Source: Fimenecus sp964457415 (GTDB lineage Bacteria; Bacillota; Clostridia; Oscillospirales; Acutalibacteraceae). From it: a stretch of DNA of 18,074 nucleotides. Positions 13,739 to 18,074 of the stretch are shown here, piece by piece. Each line of letters begins with the position of its first letter. Positions within the stretch are counted from its first letter, which is position 1. The notes beneath the pieces are model-generated. The model made no database searches, was not told where the DNA came from, and was given only the letters and a program-made list of their open reading frames with translations. The stretch lies in the NCBI GenBank assembly GCA_964457415.1, contig CAYWFB010000033.1:1-18074 (forward strand), written 5' to 3'. The position numbers and the translations under genes were made by a program.

Positions 13739-15244
13739 TTGGACGAAAACAAAGAAAAGCTTGCGGGCACGCCCGATGACGAGCTTCGTAATGAAATGGA
13801 GGACCTTGCCCGCATTTTCAAGGAAGAGCTTGACAAAGCGGTAAAGGATGCTGAAACTGCTGCCGAGGCAGATTCAACAACTCTGGAGGTTGAGGGCTAT
13901 GACCCACGTACCGTTTCAAGAGAAACAAAAAAGAAAGAGGCAGTAACTCTTTGCGAAATCTGCGGACAAAAGCCCTGTGGAACAGAAAAAAATCCTGACA
14001 GCCCTTATTGTAAGGATTGCGAGGAGTTACTTGAAAAATATCCTTATGACCGGAAAGGCATTGTGGCAGTGTTGGCAATTGTTTGCATTGCAGTTGCGGC
14101 GGTGTTCCTTTTCGCAGTAGATACACCCATTTTCTCTGCTATGAAGCGTGGCGATGAGGCTTATAAAAACAATCAGCTTTTTACTGCCCGTGCAGAATAC
14201 GACAAGGCACTCAATTACGTTGACGAAGAGGATTTCGGTAAAAATCTTTCTCTTCATGAAAGAGATGTGCTTCTTTGCTATGATTTGCTTGACCGCGAAT
14301 CTGCACTGACAACCATTAACACATATTTCAATGATACTCTTCTTAAACTTCCTGCATATAAGGATTTAGGTGAAACCAAAGAAAAAATTGCTTCATTGCA
14401 GGCAACTGCATCGGCAATTCAAAGTCACCTTTATAATTATACGGCAATTACCGATAATAACTATCAGGAAGTAATTGATAAGCTTTCTTCACTTTCAGGC
14501 AAAAAGATTTATGTGAAGAATGATATGTGCTATGACGAATTGGATGAGGATTACATTCCCGACGGTACAGAAAAGGTTTACACCTATGACGAGGGCTGGC
14601 TTTACCTTTATAAATATTCGGTAGCTTATGAGGCAGGCAAGGATGAAAAAGTTTATATTGAATTCATTGAAGAAGCGGCTAAATATGAGTCGCTCGACAC
14701 ACTTGTAAGTCCGCTTCTTGCAACTACTTACGTTGGCATTGGCGAATATGAAAAGGCAGAAAAGCTTGCAAAAGAAATCAGAGAGCTTAATGTTGAAAGT
14801 GTTGACTATTATCTTGTAAATGCACTTATTTCACGTTATCGCGATGCAGATTATGAAAAAGCAGTTAAAATCTGTAATGATGGAATAAAGCTCCTCAGCG
14901 GGCTTGACAATGCATCTGTGCTTCTTCCCTCATACGGCTACATTCTTGAAATGCAGAAGAGTATAAATTATATTATGCTTGAGGATTACGAGAAGGCATA
15001 TGAGGCAGTGACACAGTGCTATACTTATCAAAGTGAAGTGGGAACACTTACCATTCAGGTTCGTGATATGTATGCAATGCTTGCCCTTCAAACAGGCGAC
15101 AAAGCTACATTTGAGGCACTTGAAACCGAAATTGCCGAGTCGGGCGAATACGGAGTGCCCTTTGCAGCAGATGTTACTGCATACCGCGAGGGCAAAAAGA
15201 CTCTGCAGGAAATTGTAATGGACGGAGGATATGATTTGTTATGA
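13739..15244 (+). CDS. Zinc-ribbon, single-TM, TPR-like membrane protein
   Basis: 501 residues, family not recognised. An acidic cytoplasmic region (1-65) precedes a four- or five-cysteine cluster LCEICGQKPC...YCKDC (about 71-94), likely zinc-binding. A single membrane segment (about 107-127, IVAVLAIVCIAVAAVFLFAV) follows, and about 370 extracytoplasmic residues contain TPR-like helices (GDEAYKNNQLFTARAEYDKA, YVGIGEYEKAEKLAKEI, LEDYEKAYEAVTQCY). I place the start at the TTG (13739), 7 nt after AGGAGG. The first ATG in the frame (13703) overlaps secA by 11 nt and lacks an RBS. Position directly behind secA, and a TPR scaffold facing outward, suggest a role near protein export or the envelope, but this is inference. 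Confidence 0.85.
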   Translation: MDENKEKLAGTPDDELRNEMEDLARIFKEELDKAVKDAETAAEADSTTLEVEGYDPRTVSRETKKKEAVTLCEICGQKPCGTEKNPDSPYCKDCEELLEKYPYDRKGIVAVLAIVCIAVAAVFLFAVDTPIFSAMKRGDEAYKNNQLFTARAEYDKALNYVDEEDFGKNLSLHERDVLLCYDLLDRESALTTINTYFNDTLLKLPAYKDLGETKEKIASLQATASAIQSHLYNYTAITDNNYQEVIDKLSSLSGKKIYVKNDMCYDELDEDYIPDGTEKVYTYDEGWLYLYKYSVAYEAGKDEKVYIEFIEEAAKYESLDTLVSPLLATTYVGIGEYEKAEKLAKEIRELNVESVDYYLVNALISRYRDADYEKAVKICNDGIKLLSGLDNASVLLPSYGYILEMQKSINYIMLEDYEKAYEAVTQCYTYQSEVGTLTIQVRDMYAMLALQTGDKATFEALETEIAESGEYGVPFAADVTAYREGKKTLQEIVMDGGYDLL

Positions 15245-15795
15245 GAATAGTTTATATTATCGTTAAATTTCTTACTCTGCCCGGTGCAATGCTGCACGCG
15301 TTTTTTGAGCATATGAGCTGTCGCGCATCAAAAATTCTTGTTGATGATGCAAGAACGGTTCAGGCAAATGAAATGCTCGGTCACATTGACCACGAGCTTA
15401 TTAAAAGAAAAGGTTCAAGCTTTGACATCTGCTTTATCCCGTTCTTTTTAAATCTTATGCTTGGATTTTTAACCCTTTCTTACGGCGCAACATCAATCTA
15501 TTATTTCGGCAGATTAACCGATGTTTTTGCATGGATTTGCCTTTATCTCGGTATTTCTCTGTGGACAAACCTTTTCCCGCAGATTGAAGATGTTATGATG
15601 CTTAAAGAAAATTTCTTTGTGAATAACGATAAGAAAATCAGCAAAATTCTTGTAGCACCTTTCTATGCAATCTTCTTTGTGGGCTCAAGAATTGAAAAAT
15701 GGGGAATTACCCTCATTACATCAGTTGCGTGCTCATTTGCCGTGCCTTATATTTTAGGTTGCTTTGTACCTGCGTTGTATAGATTATTGAGATAA
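15241..15795 (+). CDS. Small integral membrane protein with a degenerate HxxxH motif
   Basis: 184 residues, overlapping the upstream gene by ATGA, so translation is coupled. There are three to four hydrophobic segments (about 1-20, 60-82, 88-108, 135-175). Near the N-terminus LPGAMLHAFFEHMSCRAS resembles the 'pG..lHE..H...cr' start of membrane metalloprotease-like families (M50/DUF3267 type), but the HExxH glutamate is replaced, giving HAFFEH. A second pair, GHIDHE, lies about 30 residues later. A catalytic role is therefore doubtful; an inactive homologue or a metal-binding membrane protein fits better. It probably acts with the TPR protein. Family assignment is uncertain. Confidence 0.75.
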   Translation: MRIVYIIVKFLTLPGAMLHAFFEHMSCRASKILVDDARTVQANEMLGHIDHELIKRKGSSFDICFIPFFLNLMLGFLTLSYGATSIYYFGRLTDVFAWICLYLGISLWTNLFPQIEDVMMLKENFFVNNDKKISKILVAPFYAIFFVGSRIEKWGITLITSVACSFAVPYILGCFVPALYRLLR

Positions 15796-15799
15796 AAAC

Positions 15800-15903
15800 G
15801 CTAAAATTCATACAGAATTTTAGCATATCACATTTGCTGTAAGGCAAATATATCGCAACGAAGTTATATCGCACATAATTGCATAAGCAATTATGTGTAT
15901 CGC
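15800..15903. repeat. Left hairpin array with ATATCGC separators
   Basis: Four hairpins of unrelated sequence separated by a conserved heptamer. H1: GCTAAAATTC/GAATTTTAGC (15800-15824). H2: ATTTGC/GCAAAT (15832-15849). H3: short AACGAAGTT (15857-15865). H4: ACATAATTGC/GCAATTATGT (15873-15896). Separators are ATATCAC (15825), ATATCGC (15850), ATATCGC (15866) and GTATCGC (15897). The separators are the reverse complement of those in the right array. On the minus strand H1 is followed by GTTTTT and could also terminate transcription. Confidence 0.85.
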
Positions 15904-15910
15904 AAAAAAT

Positions 15911-15947
15911 AACCTGTCAAGAAAAGTTAAACTTCTTTTGACAGGTT
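15911..15947 (-). terminator. Long-stem terminator of the four-helix-bundle gene
   Basis: Left arm 15911-15926 (AACCTGTCAAGAAAAG) pairs with right arm 15932-15947 with 14 Watson-Crick pairs out of 16. On the minus strand it is followed by ATTTTTT, ideal for ending the gene at 15952. On the plus strand TTCTTTATTTG follows, so it may also stop the secA operon. Confidence 0.8.
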
Positions 15948-15951
15948 TTCT

Positions 15952-16293
15952 TTATTTGTTTTTAGTTGTTGTAATTGCTGCAATAAGTTTTCTTCGTATT
16001 GTTCCACATTTATGGTTTAATTTTTTGTAAGTTTCTTCATCAATAGCTTTTATCTTAAAAAGGATTTCCAACCAATAGTCTGTTTCGTAGCACTCTTTTA
16101 AAGCAATCTCCATTTTATGTATAAAATCGGCTTTGCTTTGAGCATATTTTGCTTCGTAAGAGTTAGCACCAATAGATGAACAAGCACGCAACAATTGATT
16201 AGTGAATACAGAACGACCTTTAATGTTATCACAAACTTCAGTTGTTTCAACGGTTAATTCAACAGCTAATTCTTTTATAGTTTTGTTTTCCAT
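15952..16293 (-). CDS. Four-helix-bundle protein (23S rRNA intervening-sequence protein family)
   Basis: 113 residues, matching the IVP/S23-type four-helix bundle family (relatives of diversity-generating-retroelement Avd). Markers are LAVELTVETTEVCDNI, the arginine-rich turn FTNQLLRACSSIGANSYEA, DFIHKMEIALKECYETDYWL and a final helix with LNHKCGTIRRKLIAAI. These proteins are small, mostly helical and positively charged, and are thought to bind nucleic acid, though no biochemical role is settled for most. The ATG at 16293 has GAAAGGG 6 nt upstream; the longer frame to 16371 merely reads through the hairpin array. The gene is outside any rRNA operon. It sits between inverted hairpin arrays, making the hairpins its likely binding partner. 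Its mRNA would carry hairpins in both leader and trailer. Confidence 0.9.
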   Translation of the reverse strand: MENKTIKELAVELTVETTEVCDNIKGRSVFTNQLLRACSSIGANSYEAKYAQSKADFIHKMEIALKECYETDYWLEILFKIKAIDEETYKKLNHKCGTIRRKLIAAITTTKNK

Positions 16294-16307
16294 AAAAAAC
16301 CCTTTCC

Positions 16308-16413
16308 GCGATATATTTGACTGACACCAAATACGATATAACAAGGCTACGCCTTGTTGCGATATAGACATATTTCATATGTCTGCGATATAATGCAAAT
16401 TAAAATTTGCATT
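16308..16413. repeat. Right hairpin array with GCGATAT separators
   Basis: Four separators, GCGATATA at 16308, 16359 and 16385 and ACGATATA at 16333, recur every 25-26 bp. Each is followed by a different palindrome: TATTTG/CAAATA (16314-16333), AACAAGGC/GCCTTGTT (16340-16358), AGACATAT/ATATGTCT (16366-16384), AATGCAAATT/AATTTGCATT (16392-16413). Stems are 6, 8, 8 and 10 bp. Sequence differs but pairing is kept, as expected if structure is selected. Confidence 0.9.
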
Positions 16414-16417
16414 GTAT

Positions 16418-17749
16418 TTACTGTGCGTCTGTTCCCGTAAATCGTATCAATTCCAAATTCGGTGCGTTTTCTGCGTCGATTGCCTTTGCGTAATCGTCGC
16501 ACACATTACCCCACTGAACAGAGGATTTCTCAATAAGCACATTCTTTGCGTTTCTTATAAAGAATCCGCTGTTTTTGTATTTTTCAACGCCGTATTGCAA
16601 GCAAGGGCGAAGGTCATAAAGCCCGCAATCCCATTTTGAAGTCTTTGTCATTGTAACGCTGACATTTTCAAAGGTTACATCCTCAATCATATTTTCCTCT
16701 GTGCCGTGAATAAGCACACCGTTTTCACCCTTGCAAGTGATGTTGCGGAAGCGGATATTCTTAATCTTACCCGACTTTGTGTTCTCGTCACGGTTAAAGG
16801 TTGTGATTACGATTGGCTCGGCAGTGCCCCACCAGTCAGGACAGAAACGGCGGGTTTCAACAATACAGTTTGAATATGTAACATTTTCAACGTTACCGCC
16901 GTCGCGAATCTGAATTGAAAGTCCGCGGTTACTGCGTGAAATGATGCAGTTGTCAACAATAACATTGCGGAAATCTCCAACACCCTCGGTGCCGATTTTG
17001 ATTGCGGCAGAGGTGGAAATCAATGTGCAGTTTGCAATGATAATATTCTCGCAGGGGCCGTATTCCGCGTTGCCCTTTGAAGTCTTTAAGCAGATGCAGT
17101 CGTCGGCACATTCAACATGACAGCCGAGAATTCTCACATTTGTGCAATGGTCGGGGTCAATGCCGTCGGAGTTCGCAACATCTAAATCATTGAGAATTCT
17201 GATTTGAGAAATGAGAACATCGTCACAGCCTGCGGGATGAAGTGTCCAGAAAGGCGCGTCAACGATGGTAACATCCTTGAATGTGATATTGTTACTCTTT
17301 TCAATATAAATTACTGTGGGGCGGGGATAGAAATTGCCCGTTACATAATACTTGTCCTTGCGCTCAACGAATGCGTGACCGTTGGCGTCGATTGTACCCT
17401 CACCGGAAATGGTGCAACCGTCTGCCTCGTAGCCGTAAATGAATACGAATGAGGGCTTGCCTGTTACAGGATTGCCGATAAGTGCAGTTTTAGGGTCATT
17501 TATCATATTGCAGGGGCGAATATAGCCCTCAATATTGTCAGTTGCCTTAAGTCGAGAGCCTTTCTGCAAATGCAACTCAACATTCTTTTTCATTCTGATT
17601 GAGTCAGAAAAATAAGTCTTTCCGCTTGTCAGCACAACCGTACCGCCGCCGTTTTCCTCTGCCTTGTCAATTGCAGACTGAATAGCAACACAGTCGTTAT
17701 TCACGCCGTTACCAAGCGCCCCGAAATCCTCGGGATAAAAATAAAGCAT
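16418..17749 (-). CDS. GH28-family (polygalacturonase-like) glycoside hydrolase
   Basis: 443 residues with a right-handed parallel beta-helix. An N-terminal pectate-lyase-3-like block, FGALGNGVNNDCVAIQSAID (about 9-28), leads into GH28 motifs: ANSDGIDPDHC (about 192-202, D195 corresponding to NTD) and ADDCICLK (215-222, D216/D217). Then SAAIKIGTEG (247-256) stands where classical enzymes have a GHG histidine, and RGLSIQIRD (275-283) replaces the RIK motif. The catalytic aspartates are thus present but two subsite motifs are altered, so the sugar may not be polygalacturonate. There is no signal peptide; it probably acts in the cytoplasm on imported oligosaccharides. The RBS CGGAGGAA precedes the ATG. 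No transporter or sugar regulator is beside it in this window. Confidence 0.88.
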   Translation of the reverse strand: MLYFYPEDFGALGNGVNNDCVAIQSAIDKAEENGGGTVVLTSGKTYFSDSIRMKKNVELHLQKGSRLKATDNIEGYIRPCNMINDPKTALIGNPVTGKPSFVFIYGYEADGCTISGEGTIDANGHAFVERKDKYYVTGNFYPRPTVIYIEKSNNITFKDVTIVDAPFWTLHPAGCDDVLISQIRILNDLDVANSDGIDPDHCTNVRILGCHVECADDCICLKTSKGNAEYGPCENIIIANCTLISTSAAIKIGTEGVGDFRNVIVDNCIISRSNRGLSIQIRDGGNVENVTYSNCIVETRRFCPDWWGTAEPIVITTFNRDENTKSGKIKNIRFRNITCKGENGVLIHGTEENMIEDVTFENVSVTMTKTSKWDCGLYDLRPCLQYGVEKYKNSGFFIRNAKNVLIEKSSVQWGNVCDDYAKAIDAENAPNLELIRFTGTDAQ

Positions 17750-17780
17750 AAAATTTCCTCCGCTTTAAAATTCTGCCAAG

Positions 17781-17809
17781 AGTATAACACAATAAAAAGT
17801 AAAGGGCAA
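17781..17809 (-). promoter_or_regulatory. Promoter of the GH28-like gene
   Basis: On the minus strand TTGCCC (17804-17809) and TATACT (17781-17786) are spaced 17 bp apart, about 30 bp upstream of the ATG at 17749. No operator or cre-like site is evident. Confidence 0.55.
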
Positions 17810-17825
17810 TATAAAAAACAAAAAA

Positions 17826-17912
17826 GTAGGGGACGATTATCTCACCTGCCGGTTCGGTCGGTGCTTCTGCTTCGCAGAGGTGTCCACCGGACACACGCAC
17901 CCCACATCGTCC
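17826..17912 (+). repeat. Large GTAGGG-headed nested palindrome
   Basis: The unit starts GTAGGGGACGAT. It has an outer stem GGACGAT (17831-17837)/ATCGTCC (17906-17912), a middle stem CCGGT (17849-17853)/ACCGG (17886-17890) and an inner stem TCTGC (17866-17870)/GCAGA (17874-17878). It is non-coding and GC-rich compared with its surroundings, consistent with a dispersed intergenic repeat. Confidence 0.6.
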
Positions 17913-17954
17913 AGTGTTGGTTAATATGTATTTGACTTGGAAACAATAGCCTTG

Positions 17955-17980
17955 TAGGGTCGGGTCTCCGTGCCCGACCG
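17955..17980 (+). repeat. GTAGGG-headed REP-like palindrome
   Basis: GTAGGG leads into the stem GGTCGGG (17958-17964)/CCCGACC (17973-17979) with an 8-nt loop. It is oriented towards the repeat at 18001-18028. Confidence 0.65.
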
Positions 17981-18000
17981 CTTGTAATGTGATAAACCAA

Positions 18001-18028
18001 CGGGCGACCACAGAGGGTCGCCCCTACT
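18001..18028 (-). repeat. Inverted GTAGGG-headed REP-like palindrome
   Basis: GGGCGACC (18002-18009) pairs with GGTCGCCC (18016-18023), and CCTAC follows, which is GTAGG on the minus strand. With the previous unit it makes a head-facing pair resembling a BIME. The remaining bases 18029-18074 hold nothing I recognise. The whole stretch 17750-18074 has no credible gene. Confidence 0.65.
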
Positions 18029-18074
18029 ACGTTGTAACATCTAAAACTTTATTTCAGGATAAAGATGCTTCAGT

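Larger units (their letters stand above)
15800..16413. mobile_element. Candidate element: IVP-family gene between inverted hairpin arrays
   Basis: The unit consists of four hairpins, terminator, four-helix-bundle gene, RBS and four hairpins, with mirror-image separators. It fills almost exactly the gap between two convergent genes (stops at 15795 and 16418). No transposase or integrase is encoded. Mobility is inferred from the compact symmetric layout, by analogy with REP elements flanking RAYT transposases; no target-site duplication is obvious. Confidence 0.5.

Noticed and set aside
15952..16293. A diversity-generating retroelement (Avd-like protein)
   Set aside because: No reverse transcriptase and no template/variable repeat pair occur nearby; only the four-helix-bundle similarity remains.
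16308..16413. Regularly spaced short repeats resembling a CRISPR array
   Set aside because: The repeated unit is only 7-8 bp, the spacers are palindromes rather than unrelated sequence, the array is mirrored across a gene, and there are no cas genes.
17709..18011. A 100-residue minus-strand frame at the right end
   Set aside because: It is a translation through the palindromic repeats and overlaps the GH28-like start in another frame, without RBS or recognisable protein features.

Overview
The window looks like a chromosomal segment of a moderately AT-rich anaerobic Firmicute, probably a gut clostridium of the Oscillospirales/Ruminococcaceae type. The evidence is strong Shine-Dalgarno sites throughout, a SecA ending in the SEC-C metal motif, a membrane-anchored XRE regulator, dispersed palindromes headed GTAGGG, and an IVP-family four-helix-bundle gene. 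The taxonomic call is inference.

Layout. Positions 66-2344 (minus strand) hold an acyltransferase fused to a zinc ribbon and an RluA-type pseudouridine synthase, which may have a leaderless mRNA. Back-to-back promoters then lead rightward to a PII-like protein and a CPA2 cation/proton antiporter (2420-3936). Positions 4010-5880 form an AT-rich accessory island: a membrane-bound XRE regulator, then a roughly 1 kb cassette with two minus-strand genes (a 54-residue HTH protein and a zinc-ribbon membrane protein) and a divergent small XRE regulator, with palindromic operator-like sites between them. The cassette is bracketed by direct repeats that duplicate the 3' end and terminator of the next gene.

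Positions 10764-5930 (minus strand) are a five-gene operon: double SCP2-like protein, class III aminotransferase, transketolase N-half, transketolase C-half, second double SCP2-like protein. Flanking a split thiamine-diphosphate enzyme with lipid/sterol-carrier-like proteins suggests a hydrophobic carbonyl substrate. The steroid desmolase DesAB is a known split transketolase and is one precedent, but the product here is unknown.

Positions 10990-15795 (plus strand) carry secA, a zinc-ribbon/TM/TPR protein starting at TTG, and a small membrane protein overlapping it by ATGA. Between this operon and a convergent GH28-like gene (16418-17749) lies a compact 614 bp element. It has an IVP-family four-helix-bundle gene flanked by two inverted arrays of four hairpins, separated by the conserved heptamer GCGATAT or its complement. 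I consider this the most interesting candidate for an undescribed system. The right end (17750-18074) is non-coding and holds a promoter and three GTAGGG-headed palindromic repeats.
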